32,492 nucleotides of DNA from Desulfuromonadaceae bacterium UBA2294 (GTDB taxonomy: Bacteria > Desulfobacterota > Desulfuromonadia > Desulfuromonadales > UBA2294): positions 1 to 32,492 of the forward strand of contig DDWE01000153.1 of assembly GCA_002345625.1 (NCBI GenBank), in the 5' to 3' direction. Positions within the stretch are counted from its first letter, which is position 1, and each line of letters begins with the position of its first letter. The notes under the pieces are model-generated. The model saw only the letters and a list, made by a program, of their open reading frames with translations. It had not been told where the DNA came from and did not search any database. Below, in pieces: positions 8,602 to 16,579 of this stretch. Both the position numbers and the translations under genes were made by a program.

Positions 8602-9513
8602 TTAATTTATGAACTTATCAATCTGAGATAAAAGGCCGGCACTTGCGACATTACCTGCGATATTTTCAAGGATCGATTTCAAGCTCTTAAGTGATTCTTT
8701 GATAATTGTATTGCTTGGTTTAGAAGATCTTGTTTGTGCTTCTATTGTAGAAATGCTTGCCTCAGCTTCTGCACTTTCATCGGAGTTTAAATTTAGTTTT
8801 TCAAGGTTTTCTTTTACAGAATTTAGAACGCCAAGCAATTCTTTGATGTCTATAGTCTGATTTGTTATTTCTTGTGATGAATTTTTTGTTTTTTGTTGAA
8901 TTTGTGAGTGTGAGATTTGGCCGAAGATATTTTCAATTTGATAGATAACTGAGCTTGCGGCTTCTTTTTCACCTTTTGAAAAAGTCATTCCTTCACCCAT
9001 AACACCTTGTTCTTCCAGCTTTAACGCCCAATCCAATATCGAATTCCTGATGCCCTCGATAATCCCTTTCAACTGTGCTCCACCTACCAAAAGGGCAGGC
9101 TGTAAAGGGATTTCCATGCCTGCCATTAGTTGTTGCTCAATGTTTTTAGGGAAAGGCACATGAAAATTACCCCCTGCTTCCTTGCTGGAAAGGAGATTTT
9201 CAATTTCTGCAATTGGCTGACCGATTGACCTATGGGAAAGAGCTTCTGCCATTTCTGTGTCATCAATGTAAAGAGGACACCAGCCGTTGTAAGGATTATG
9301 GACCTTCAAAGTTCCCCTTATCTTTCGATAGTCGGGGAAAGTCACCCCACTGCTGTAGCCTTGAAGCTCTGCAGAAATCCAATCTTCGAATTCCTTCACC
9401 CCAAGTTTTCTTGCTGCAACGAGTGCCTTCCTCAGTAGGGAGGTGACTTCAATTTGGGGATCAAGAGCATTTTGTTGAAGTTCGATAATCAGAGAACTCA
9501 AGAGGGCCTCCAT
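8602..9513 (-). CDS. AbiTii-domain protein (abortive-infection family)
   Basis: Protein of 303 residues. The N-terminal 60-70 residues match the AbiTii pattern as I know it: LLRKALVAARKLGVKEFEDW (about 26-45), then an EL-GY turn and a PDYR motif. The family is named after a plasmid abortive-infection protein; its mechanism is not established. The C-terminal third (about 210-303) is low-complexity and helical, with Ser/Glu/Lys-rich coiled-coil character. There is no membrane segment or known catalytic motif. The ATG lies 13 bases after the GTTAGAA box and has no clear ribosome site, as is common in cassettes. The gene is AT-rich relative to the flanks, consistent with transfer. Confidence 0.8.
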   Translation of the reverse strand: MEALLSSLIIELQQNALDPQIEVTSLLRKALVAARKLGVKEFEDWISAELQGYSSGVTFPDYRKIRGTLKVHNPYNGWCPLYIDDTEMAEALSHRSIGQPIAEIENLLSSKEAGGNFHVPFPKNIEQQLMAGMEIPLQPALLVGGAQLKGIIEGIRNSILDWALKLEEQGVMGEGMTFSKGEKEAASSVIYQIENIFGQISHSQIQQKTKNSSQEITNQTIDIKELLGVLNSVKENLEKLNLNSDESAEAEASISTIEAQTRSSKPSNTIIKESLKSLKSILENIAGNVASAGLLSQIDKFIN

Positions 9514-9526
9514 AAATCGTTTAAAT

Positions 9527-9630
9527 TTCTAACAGGGGTGTCGACGTGGAGGAATGGACTACACCGTCATTTGATCCTGTTTTTCTGGAAACACACAGTT
9601 AGTTCCATCCTCTTCATACTATTGTTAGAA
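9527..9630 (-). mobile_element. attC-like site between the FRG and AbiTii genes
   Basis: This is the best formed of the three sites. The ends are inverted copies of TTCTAACA. Inside, AGAGGATGGAACTA on one arm pairs with GGAGGAATGGACTA on the other, with single unpaired bases, which is the extrahelical-base pattern of a folded attC bottom strand. It is 104 bp long and begins ten bases after the FRG stop codon. The GATCAAATGACGG-like centre and CACGTCG segment recur in the neighbouring site. Confidence 0.65.
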
Positions 9631-9639
9631 ATTTTGTCA

Positions 9640-10401
9640 TTATTTATATTTTGATGCTGAGGTGAATACTGTGCCAAGCCCAACTTTATTCTTGAACTGC
9701 CAGGCTAGCTGCTGTCCGAGACCATGGCTGTCTGGGTATATATGCCAATGGTCGACTCCATATTTAAATAATCTTTTGCGGAAGTCTTTTACCAAGGACG
9801 TAGGTATCAATATGCTCTTCATGCCCGATTTGTAGAATATTTTTGTGGGCTCAGGATGAATGGTAAATAGCCCTCTTTGGGACCTTATCCGATCAAATGC
9901 AAAGGGTGCCGTAAATCTCCCTTGTTTTTTATTTTCAAATGGACCTGAACCACCATGGTCAACCTCATGAATATATTGGGAATATTTGACGGCATATATG
10001 ACTCTGTCTTCTGTAGAGTCTGACTCTATTGCAAAATATGCTGCAACTAGTGGATTTGAAGACCAGTCTAAAAGCCTAGTTGGCACACCAATGTGCTGAG
10101 CAAAAGCGAGCCAGTGCCAATCATTTAAAAACGATTTTGTGTCTACGAGGCTGATTGCGCGATTTTTAAACTCGTTGAACAATCTCTCTTCTTGGACCAA
10201 CTTGTAAGGGCCATACACCTTCTCTCTTCCAATTGAAGGTATTAAATAGTGTTTTGGGGACGATACACCACGAAAAATCCAAGACGTATCCCGCATGGTT
10301 TCGAGCAAACCATGAAATTCTTTCCATGTTTTTACCCGTTTATGCCCTCTATCAATTATTTCTTTGATTTCTTCTTGTGATGGTATCGGTTTAGTAGTCA
10401 T
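9640..10401 (-). CDS. FRG-domain protein
   Basis: Protein of 253 residues carrying the FRG domain, named for its Phe-Arg-Gly motif. WIFRGVSS is at 41-48 and IPSIGRE at 54-60. The second family signature follows as LAFAQHIGVPTRLLDW (98-113) and NPLVAAYFA (116-124). This domain occurs alone or fused to other domains in mobile and defence-associated genes, and its biochemical activity is unsettled. Here it fills almost the whole protein. AGGAAAAG lies just before the ATG, which is 18 bases after the preceding attC box. It is AT-rich like its cassette neighbours. Confidence 0.85.
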   Translation of the reverse strand: MTTKPIPSQEEIKEIIDRGHKRVKTWKEFHGLLETMRDTSWIFRGVSSPKHYLIPSIGREKVYGPYKLVQEERLFNEFKNRAISLVDTKSFLNDWHWLAFAQHIGVPTRLLDWSSNPLVAAYFAIESDSTEDRVIYAVKYSQYIHEVDHGGSGPFENKKQGRFTAPFAFDRIRSQRGLFTIHPEPTKIFYKSGMKSILIPTSLVKDFRKRLFKYGVDHWHIYPDSHGLGQQLAWQFKNKVGLGTVFTSASKYK

Positions 10402-10418
10402 TCTTTTCCTGTCTATAT

Positions 10419-10535
10419 TTCTAACGGTTCGCGATAAGCGGTGGCGACGTGAGGGTTCGGCCTACTACCGCAATTTGATTTTGTTTTTTGGGGAGCACCC
10501 AGCTCCATTCCATTCGCTTGATTTGCTGGTTATAC
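10419..10535 (-). mobile_element. attC-like site between the unknown gene and the FRG gene
   Basis: The minus strand runs from GTATAAC (10535-10529) to GTTAGAA (10425-10419), 117 bp. The stop codon of the unknown gene (TAA) lies inside the first box, a frequent arrangement in cassettes. The stretch ATCAAATTGCGGTAGTAG and the CACGTCGCCACC segment align with the equivalents in the site at 9527-9630. End complementarity is limited to the boxes and an AAGCG/CGCTT pair. Confidence 0.55.
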
Positions 10536-11219
10536 ATTATTTTGGTTTTTGAGACGTTCATCGTAAATACCATCTCGCATTTCAATTATTACTTTTTGTG
10601 GATTACCGTAATATTTAGCATTGTCGGCTAGATCAATCAGTGCCTCAGAAATTTCGGTATAAGACACACTTCCATTTTCACAAGACACACCAGAGTTAGT
10701 TAGCCATATATGGTAGCCAGCATTTTCTGGTTTTTGCTTTATTTTGCCTTCAGCATGTTTTATGTAGTTATAAAGTGTGTTTATTTTTTCTAAGGTGGAG
10801 CCATCACCATTTTGCCAAAATCTTTCGCTACTTTCTAATGACAGGAATTTATCTAATACCATGTAGGCCTGATATATTTGCGAAATTAAAACTTCAAATC
10901 TATGTAAGATTTCAAAATATTGAGAAATTTGTTCATTTGGGTTGTCATTGAAAAGAATTTGTGTCTGCACATATTTATTCAATGAATTTTGAGAATAAAA
11001 ATACTCTTGGAATGCTGATTCTGTTTTACGCAAAAAAACAATAGCGTATTGATGCATTGGGTCTGGGTATCTGGCCGAAAATACACTTGTCAGAACGAAT
11101 TGATGAATTAAACCATGAGTCATGCACTTGAATTCTTCCATTTGCGGAGCATTGCATTCAGTCAGCTCTGTTAGGTGGGGTGCAAATTCATTGAATAGTC
11201 CGGTGGAATATTTAGGCAT
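10530..11219 (-). CDS. Unknown cassette-encoded protein
   Basis: Protein of 229 residues that I do not recognise. It is AT-rich in codon use, mostly helical by composition, without signal peptide or membrane span. Two regions look orderly: a helical centre (about 60-135, many Tyr/Phe/Gln) and a C-terminal part with NTLYNYIKHAEGKIKQ, resembling HEPN-like or RNA-contacting helices only in a general way. I would not assign HEPN, since no R-x4-6-H motif is evident. AGGAT lies six bases before the ATG. As the first cassette after a GTTATAC box at 11270-11264 it may be the best-expressed one. Confidence 0.7.
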   Translation of the reverse strand: MPKYSTGLFNEFAPHLTELTECNAPQMEEFKCMTHGLIHQFVLTSVFSARYPDPMHQYAIVFLRKTESAFQEYFYSQNSLNKYVQTQILFNDNPNEQISQYFEILHRFEVLISQIYQAYMVLDKFLSLESSERFWQNGDGSTLEKINTLYNYIKHAEGKIKQKPENAGYHIWLTNSGVSCENGSVSYTEISEALIDLADNAKYYGNPQKVIIEMRDGIYDERLKNQNNV

Positions 11220-11263
11220 ATTTTCATCCTATTGGCCCGGCAAGTGACAATTGTCTATTTTTT

Positions 11264-11320
11264 GTATAACAGGGTATAGACGGTTACCGTGCTATCGGAT
11301 ATGGCGGTTGCCGTGCTATC
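11264..11320 (-). other. Entry end of the cassette array: core-like box plus two direct repeats
   Basis: The minus strand has CCCTGTTATAC ending at 11264, which resembles the CCCCTGTTAGAA end of the best attC site. Just upstream of it are two near-identical 16-base direct repeats, CGGTTRCCGTGCTATC, at 11281-11296 and 11305-11320 (plus-strand reading, period 24). They could be recombinase-binding repeats of an attI-like site, an operator, or a remnant. Confidence 0.35.
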
Positions 11321-11396
11321 AGTTTAAAAACCTATAAATATCAGCGAGCTATTTTTTAACAGTGTTTAAGGTTTGTTTCAACGCCTTTGAAATAGT

Positions 11397-11437
11397 AAAA
11401 GGGGACAGGCTAGTTATCGACTAGTCTGTCCCCTTTT
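11397..11437. terminator. Bidirectional hairpin terminator downstream of nrdJ
   Basis: A 17-bp stem with one G-T pair has arms at 11397-11413 and 11421-11437 and loop TTATCGA. The arms carry GGGGACAG and CTGTCCCC, flanked by A-run and T-run. Each strand therefore has T residues after the stem. It ends the minus-strand nrdJ transcript and shields the cassette array. Confidence 0.8.
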
Positions 11438-11486
11438 TATCATTCATCGGCCCCCCTCCGATTCCAACTGCGTTTATCTGTTAACC

Positions 11487-13724
11487 TTAGGCACACTCAC
11501 TATACCCGCAGGAATGACACACGCAACAGCCACCTTCATGCTCCACCGGGCCACCACACTCGGGGCAGGCGCCGCCCGATTGGGAATGGACGGCGGAATC
11601 CATGCCGTGGTCTTCCATATGCATCTGGATCGCCTTGGCGACGGCATCGGAGCAGGAGGTGACGCGGTTAGCGCCGAAGCCGGCCGGTTTGTGGCAGGTG
11701 ATGCCGATGAGCTGCTTGACTGATTGCCGGGCCTGAACGCCACTACGCCAGGCCAGGGAGACCAGGCGACCGATGGCTTCGCACTGGCTGGCGGCACAAC
11801 CGCCGGCCTTGCCCATGGTGGTGAAGAGCTCAAAGACGCCTTTGTCATCTTCGTTGACGGTGACGTAGAGCGGGCCGCAGCCGGTCTCCATCTGATAGGT
11901 GGAGCCTCTGAGTGCTTTCGGCCGGTTGCGTTTACGCGAGGCTTTGGCGGTTTCAAACGGCACGGTGTCTTCCGGCTTCTCTTCTTTTTTGCCGACCGAC
12001 AGCACCTGCATGTCGCGGCTGCCGTCGCGGTAGATGGTCACCCCTTTGCAGCCCTGCTTCCAGGCCAGACGGTAAACATGGTCGACTTCGTCGCGGGTGG
12101 CCGTGGTCGGGAAGTTGACCGTCTTGGAGACCGCGTTGTCGGTGTACTTCTGGAAGGCAGCCTGCATGCGGATGTGGTCTTCCGGGGTGATGTCGTGGGC
12201 GGTGAGAAACACCGCGCGAACGTCTTCCGGGACTTCCATGATGTCGTGCAGGGTACCGTGCTCGGCGATCTTCTCCATCAACTCCTTGGAGTAGAAGCCG
12301 CGCTCCTTGGCAATTTTTTCGAACAGCGGGTTGACCTCGATCAGCTTGTCGTTGTCCATCACCTGGCGCACGTAGGAGACGGCAAACAGCGGCTCGACGC
12401 CGCTCGATGCGTTGGCCATGATGGAGATGGTGCCGGTCGGGGCGATGGTGGTGCTGGTGGCGTTACGCACCTTCTTGCCGCCCTTTTTGTCGAAGATGCT
12501 CCCCTTGAAGTTGGGGAAGGCGCCACGTTCGGCGGCGAGCTCGATCGACATCTGCCGGGCTTCGTCGGTGATGAACTTCATCAGCTTTTCGCCGAGGTCG
12601 GCCGCCTCCTGGCTGGAGTAGGGGACGCCGAGCAGAATCAGCATGTCGGCCCAGCCCATGACGCCGAGGCCGATCTTGCGGTTGGCGCGGGTCATCTGGT
12701 CGATCTCGGGGAGCGGGTAGTTGTTGACCTCGATGACGTTGTCCAGAAAGCGCGACGCCAGGCGCACGGTCTCTTTCAGGCGCTTCCAGTCAACATCGCT
12801 GTCTTTAACAAATTTACCGAGGTTGATCGAACCGAGGTTGCAGCTCTCAAACGGCAGCAACGGCTGCTCGCCGCAGGGATTGGTGCTTTCGATCTCGCCA
12901 ATGTGCGGGGTCGGGTTGTCGCGGTTGAGGCGGTCGAGGAAGATGATCCCCGGCTCGCCGTTGCTCCAGGCCATATCGACAATGTGCTCGTAGACTTTGC
13001 GCGCATTGAGGTGGCCGATCTTCTTGCCATCGCGCGGGTTGAGCAGGTCGTATTCGCTGTCGGCTTCGACCGCGGTCATGAACGCTTCGGTGATGCCGAC
13101 CGAGATGTTGAAGTTGGTCAGTTTGGTCTGATCCCGCTTGCACATGATGAAATCCATGATGTCGGGATGATCGACGCGCAAAATCCCCATGTTGGCACCA
13201 CGGCGGGTGCCACCCTGTTTGATGGTCTCGGTGGCGGCGTCGAAGACTGACATGAAGGAGAGGGGGCCGGAAGAGACGCCGCTGGTCGATTTGACGACAT
13301 CGTTGGCCGGGCGGATGCGCGAAAAGGAGAAGCCGGTGCCGCCGCCGCTTTTGTGGATCAACGCAGTGTTTTTAATCGCCTCGAAGATATCGGCCAGGGA
13401 GTCGCCGACCGGCAGGACGAAGCAGGCCGAGAGCTGGCCGAGCTCGCGACCGGCGTTCATCAAGGTCGGCGAGTTGGGCAGAAAGTCGAGCTCGGTCATC
13501 ATGGTGTAGAAGGTGTTGGCCAACGCCTTGGCGTCGACGCCGGTCTTCAGCACGGTCTCAGCCGAGGCAATCGCTTCGGCGACGCGGCGGAACATGTCGG
13601 CCGGGGTTTCGGTCGGCTTCCCTTTGTCGTCACGCTTGAGGTAGCGGCGCTCGAGAACAGTGATGGCATTTTTGGTCAGCGGCAGAACGGCCGTGGCCGG
13701 GCTGGAGGCGGCGGTCTTTGACAT
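11487..13724 (-). CDS. nrdJ: Class II (adenosylcobalamin-dependent) ribonucleotide reductase
   Basis: Reduces ribonucleotides to deoxyribonucleotides using a radical made from adenosylcobalamin, needing no oxygen and no second subunit. With the ATG at 13724 (GGGGA nine bases upstream) it has 745 residues; a frame extension to 13805 lacks a ribosome site and family likeness. Visible motifs: SACFVLPVGDS with Cys101, GGGTGFSFSRIRP (127-139), NPCGEQ with the radical Cys284 and Glu286, and Cys295. GTISIMANASSGVEPLFAVSY follows further along. A TSCPD-type domain occupies about 600-710, and the C-terminus carries CPECGG...CCVCHSCGYSECA, Cys pairs that bind zinc or pass electrons. No other reductase class is in the window. 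Confidence 0.96.
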   Translation of the reverse strand: MSKTAASSPATAVLPLTKNAITVLERRYLKRDDKGKPTETPADMFRRVAEAIASAETVLKTGVDAKALANTFYTMMTELDFLPNSPTLMNAGRELGQLSACFVLPVGDSLADIFEAIKNTALIHKSGGGTGFSFSRIRPANDVVKSTSGVSSGPLSFMSVFDAATETIKQGGTRRGANMGILRVDHPDIMDFIMCKRDQTKLTNFNISVGITEAFMTAVEADSEYDLLNPRDGKKIGHLNARKVYEHIVDMAWSNGEPGIIFLDRLNRDNPTPHIGEIESTNPCGEQPLLPFESCNLGSINLGKFVKDSDVDWKRLKETVRLASRFLDNVIEVNNYPLPEIDQMTRANRKIGLGVMGWADMLILLGVPYSSQEAADLGEKLMKFITDEARQMSIELAAERGAFPNFKGSIFDKKGGKKVRNATSTTIAPTGTISIMANASSGVEPLFAVSYVRQVMDNDKLIEVNPLFEKIAKERGFYSKELMEKIAEHGTLHDIMEVPEDVRAVFLTAHDITPEDHIRMQAAFQKYTDNAVSKTVNFPTTATRDEVDHVYRLAWKQGCKGVTIYRDGSRDMQVLSVGKKEEKPEDTVPFETAKASRKRNRPKALRGSTYQMETGCGPLYVTVNEDDKGVFELFTTMGKAGGCAASQCEAIGRLVSLAWRSGVQARQSVKQLIGITCHKPAGFGANRVTSCSDAVAKAIQMHMEDHGMDSAVHSQSGGACPECGGPVEHEGGCCVCHSCGYSECA

Positions 13725-14047
13725 GGTTCGATCCCCTTGCATGGAATAGTGAAAAGTTAATGCGGTTGGTTTAAGGGTGGTGCGCCGGAAGGTGGGTGGC
13801 GCCAAAACACTTCATCTTGTAGTGATGGGGGAAATTAACCACAATATATCGCGGTCTGTCAAGGGTTCGCAAAAAAAATATTTATATGTAAGTCATATCG
13901 GGAAGTTAGCGGAAAATCGTCAGTTTTGAATATAAAACCACTTCTGCTATTTACTGTAACTCACCGAAAAAACAGTCGTATTAATTTACATAAGTGGTTG
14001 TCTGTGCTAGAACAAGAGTGATTCCGAGTGAGGGGTTTACTCAAGCG
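13725..14047. other. 323-bp intergenic region between divergent nrdJ and diguanylate cyclase genes
   Basis: This AT-rich region contains the two candidate NrdR boxes and must hold promoters for both directions. I looked for a cobalamin riboswitch in front of nrdJ and saw no B12-box-like GCCACTG segment. There is no other gene. Confidence 0.6.
13806..13854. promoter_or_regulatory. Candidate pair of NrdR boxes upstream of nrdJ
   Basis: NrdR represses ribonucleotide reductase genes through paired sites resembling ACACWATATATWGTGT about three helical turns apart. ACACTTCATCTTGTAG (13806-13821) agrees at about 11 of 16 positions and CCACAATATATCGCGG (13839-13854) at about 12. They are 33 bp apart from start to start, close to the usual 31-32. 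They sit 80-130 bases upstream of the nrdJ start, in the promoter zone. Confidence 0.45.
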
Positions 14048-15130
14048 ATGAACAGGCACACCACGTCAATGACGACTGAATCTATTTTTGAGCAGCAACA
14101 ACGGATCGAAGATGAGCTGCGCGAACTGCGGGAATTGCTTTCTGTGGCGCAGGTTGTGGTCTCCTCTCTCGATCTCGATGAGGTGTTGCAGGATATCCTG
14201 GTCAGTGCCATGGCCATTATGCAGATGCCGGCCGGCAGCATTGCTCTTTATGATGAAGCGACCTCGCGTGTCCATCTGCGCGTCCACTCGGGTTTAAGTG
14301 AAAAACTGACGGCCAAGGATAAATGGCTGGTCAAGAAGGGTGGACTGACCCATCGAATTCTTGAAGAAGGACATCTGTTTATTGTCGAGGATACGGAGAA
14401 AGCGGAATTCTTCAACAATCCTTTGGCGGTTGAGGAGTCGATCCGTTCCCTGATCGCGGTGCCGCTTAAAATTCACGATCGCATGGTCGGCATCCTGTAT
14501 GTCGATGATTTTAAACCGCGCCAGTTTCCGCAACACCGCCTGCGGGTCATGAATATCCTTGCCTCCTTCGCCGCTTTGAGCATCAACAACGCCCAGTTGC
14601 ACGCCGAGGCGCAGAAGCTCGCCTGCACCGATGGTCTTACCGGGCTGTATAATCACCGCCAGTTCAAGTCGATGTTGCGCGAAGAGATGGCCCGGGCCCG
14701 TCGCTATAGCAAAAAGCTGACCCTGGTCATGATCGATATCGATAACTTCAAACGCTTCAACGATACCCATGGTCATCCGCAAGGTGATCGGGTGCTGGCC
14801 TCACTCGGCACTACCTTGCGCAGTGCCTTGCGTGATAGTGATCTTTGTTTCCGCTACGGTGGCGAAGAGTTTGTCGCCCTGCTGCCAGAGACCGGTATTA
14901 CCGCCGGGCTCCATGCCGCCGGACGTATCAGCGATGCGGTGCGCATAAATTCGCGCCGACTGCTGGCTGACATCCACCCGCAAGGGATGACCGTGAGTAT
15001 GGGTGTGGCCTCTTTTCCCCGCGACGGGGAAGACGACGCAGCCCTGCTCAAAGTTGCCGACGACATGCTGTACCGGGCCAAAAATCTTGGGAAGGATCGC
15101 ACCTGTGCGCGGAAGGCAAACGAAAAATAA
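14048..15130 (+). CDS. GAF-GGDEF diguanylate cyclase
   Basis: Makes the second messenger cyclic di-GMP. With the ATG at 14048 it has 360 residues; a GTG at 13994 would add 18 unremarkable residues, and GAGGGG lies 12 bases before the chosen ATG. A coiled N-terminal helix (about 15-35) leads to a GAF ligand-binding domain (about 36-185). The GGDEF domain (about 192-350) has DGLTGLYNHRQF (195-206), the active-site loop GGEEF (271-275) and the inhibitory I-site RxxD (Arg262/Asp265) exactly five residues before it. It should be active and product-inhibited. Its stop codon shares a base with the next ATG, so it is translationally coupled to the sigma-54 activator. The GAF ligand is unknown. Confidence 0.93.
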   Translation: MNRHTTSMTTESIFEQQQRIEDELRELRELLSVAQVVVSSLDLDEVLQDILVSAMAIMQMPAGSIALYDEATSRVHLRVHSGLSEKLTAKDKWLVKKGGLTHRILEEGHLFIVEDTEKAEFFNNPLAVEESIRSLIAVPLKIHDRMVGILYVDDFKPRQFPQHRLRVMNILASFAALSINNAQLHAEAQKLACTDGLTGLYNHRQFKSMLREEMARARRYSKKLTLVMIDIDNFKRFNDTHGHPQGDRVLASLGTTLRSALRDSDLCFRYGGEEFVALLPETGITAGLHAAGRISDAVRINSRRLLADIHPQGMTVSMGVASFPRDGEDDAALLKVADDMLYRAKNLGKDRTCARKANEK

Positions 15131-16491
15131 TGGCACGTGAAAAAATCCTGATTGTTGATGATGAAGAGGGGATGCGCCGACTTCTGGCCCGGTTGCTGCT
15201 CAAAGCCGGTTACGAGACGGCCGTAGCGGCGAACGGTGTTGAAGCTCTGGCTCTGGTCGCTTCTGATCATTTCGATCTGGTGGTCACCGACATTATGATG
15301 CCGAGTATGGATGGTCTGCAGCTGCTGCAGGAGATCCGTTCCTTCGATCCCGAATTACCGATTATTGTCATCACCGCATACGGCACGGTTGAGAATGCTG
15401 TCGCCGCTCTGCGCGCCGGCGCCCGTGACTACATCACCAAGCCGTTTGAGAACGATGATATCCTGCTGACCATCGAACGGGTCTTTGAACATTCGCGCCT
15501 GCTCGACGAGAATCGTTATCTGCACGAACAGATCGACAGCCGTTACCGTTTCACCGGGATTGCTGGCCGTTCGGCCGCGATGCAGGCGGTGCTGGAGATG
15601 TCGGCTTCGGTGGCGATCAGCAACGCCAATGTGCTGATTACCGGCGAAAGCGGAACCGGCAAGGAGCTGCTGGCTCGCTCGATCCATACCGGTTCGCCGC
15701 GTCGCGATAAACCGTTCATCGTTCTGAATTGTGCCGCACTGCCGGAGAACCTGCTCGAGAGCGAGCTGTTCGGGCACGAAAAAGGGTCGTTTACCGGTGC
15801 TTTGACAGCACGTAAAGGGCGTTTCGAGCTGGCGCATGAGGGGACCTTGTTTATTGACGAGGTCGGGGAGATGAGCCTTGCCGCCCAGGTGAAGCTGCTG
15901 CGCGTGTTACAGGAACATGAATTCGAGCGGGTCGGCAGCACACGAACCATCCGCTGCGATGTGCGTCTGGTGGCGGCAACCAACAAAAATCTGCTCGACG
16001 CGGTCAAGGCCGGCACCTTCCGCGAGGATCTTTACTATCGGCTCGATGTCGTGAATATCCACATGCCGCCCCTGCGCGAGCGTCGCGAGGATATCGAGCT
16101 GTTGACTCGCCACTTCATCGCCCGGTACGTCGCTGATACCGGCAAACGGGTTGACGATTTATCTCCGCGTGCCCTGAGCTGCCTGCTGGCTTACGATTGG
16201 CCCGGTAATGTGCGTGAATTGCAAAACGCAGTAGAACGCGCCGTGGTTCTGGCCCGGACCACTATTTTGACTCCACACGATTTCCCCCAGTCGATTCAGG
16301 GCGAGACCGATATTTGTGTCTCTTTGCCCCAGCAAAATGGCAATCTCACGGAAATCCTCGAGGATTTCGAACGGCAACTGATCGTCCAGACTCTGCGCCG
16401 TCACAACGGCTCACAAACCAAAGCCGCTGATGTCCTTGGCATCAAGCGGACGACGTTACGCTACAAAATGCAGAAATACGGTCTCGTCTGA
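15130..16491 (+). CDS. NtrC-family sigma-54-dependent response regulator
   Basis: Transcription activator of 453 residues that remodels sigma-54 RNA polymerase. The receiver domain (about 5-118) has Asp10/Asp11, phospho-acceptor Asp54 in TDIMMPSMDG, Thr82 and Lys104. The AAA+ domain (about 142-370) has Walker A GESGTGKE (172-179), the sigma-54-contacting loop GSFTGA (219-224, a common variant of GAFTGA) and Walker B LFIDEVGEM. The Fis-type helix-turn-helix (about 410-450) ends KAADVLGIKRTTLRYKMQKY. It overlaps the cyclase stop codon and lies directly upstream of a strong sigma-54 promoter for a large operon, its most likely target. No partner histidine kinase is adjacent. Confidence 0.96.
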   Translation: MAREKILIVDDEEGMRRLLARLLLKAGYETAVAANGVEALALVASDHFDLVVTDIMMPSMDGLQLLQEIRSFDPELPIIVITAYGTVENAVAALRAGARDYITKPFENDDILLTIERVFEHSRLLDENRYLHEQIDSRYRFTGIAGRSAAMQAVLEMSASVAISNANVLITGESGTGKELLARSIHTGSPRRDKPFIVLNCAALPENLLESELFGHEKGSFTGALTARKGRFELAHEGTLFIDEVGEMSLAAQVKLLRVLQEHEFERVGSTRTIRCDVRLVAATNKNLLDAVKAGTFREDLYYRLDVVNIHMPPLRERREDIELLTRHFIARYVADTGKRVDDLSPRALSCLLAYDWPGNVRELQNAVERAVVLARTTILTPHDFPQSIQGETDICVSLPQQNGNLTEILEDFERQLIVQTLRRHNGSQTKAADVLGIKRTTLRYKMQKYGLV

Positions 16492-16497
16492 CCCCCT

Positions 16498-16569
16498 GAT
16501 TGACAAAAATCTGCCATAATTTGGCCCCGTCCTGGAGAGTCAATCCCCCAGTTTTGCCGATTTCCGGCA
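16498..16569. promoter_or_regulatory. Possible activator-binding inverted repeats
   Basis: GATTGAC (16498-16504) is repeated in inverse as GTCAATC (16539-16545), and TGCCG/CGGCA (16555-16569) forms a smaller palindrome. They lie about 35-105 bases upstream of the expected transcription start. Enhancer sites for NtrC-type proteins are often 80-150 upstream, so the outer repeat is the better candidate. Confidence 0.3.
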
Positions 16570-16579
16570 TTGTTCGGGC

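Larger units (their letters stand above)
8486..11270 (-). mobile_element. Integron-type gene-cassette array without integrase (CALIN)
   Basis: Three minus-strand, AT-rich genes are each followed by a 104-117 bp imperfect palindrome bounded by TTCTAAC/GTTAGAA-type boxes. Each gene starts 13-45 bases after the previous box, leaving almost no spare DNA. That compact one-gene-one-site layout, with all genes in one direction, is the hallmark of integron cassettes. No tyrosine recombinase is encoded in the window. The surrounding genes are clearly GC-richer. Confidence 0.65.

Noticed and set aside
11724..13250. 508-codon plus-strand open frame
   Set aside because: It is antisense to nrdJ, whose motifs are unmistakable; long shadows are expected in GC-rich genes.
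13725..14047. Cobalamin riboswitch in front of the B12-dependent reductase
   Set aside because: No B12-box-like segment or multi-stem structure was visible; class II enzymes are not usually controlled this way.
16500..16530. Sigma-70 promoter from TTGACA at 16500-16505
   Set aside because: No -10 at 16-18 bases (GC-rich there); the sigma-54 site at 16580-16595 is far better.
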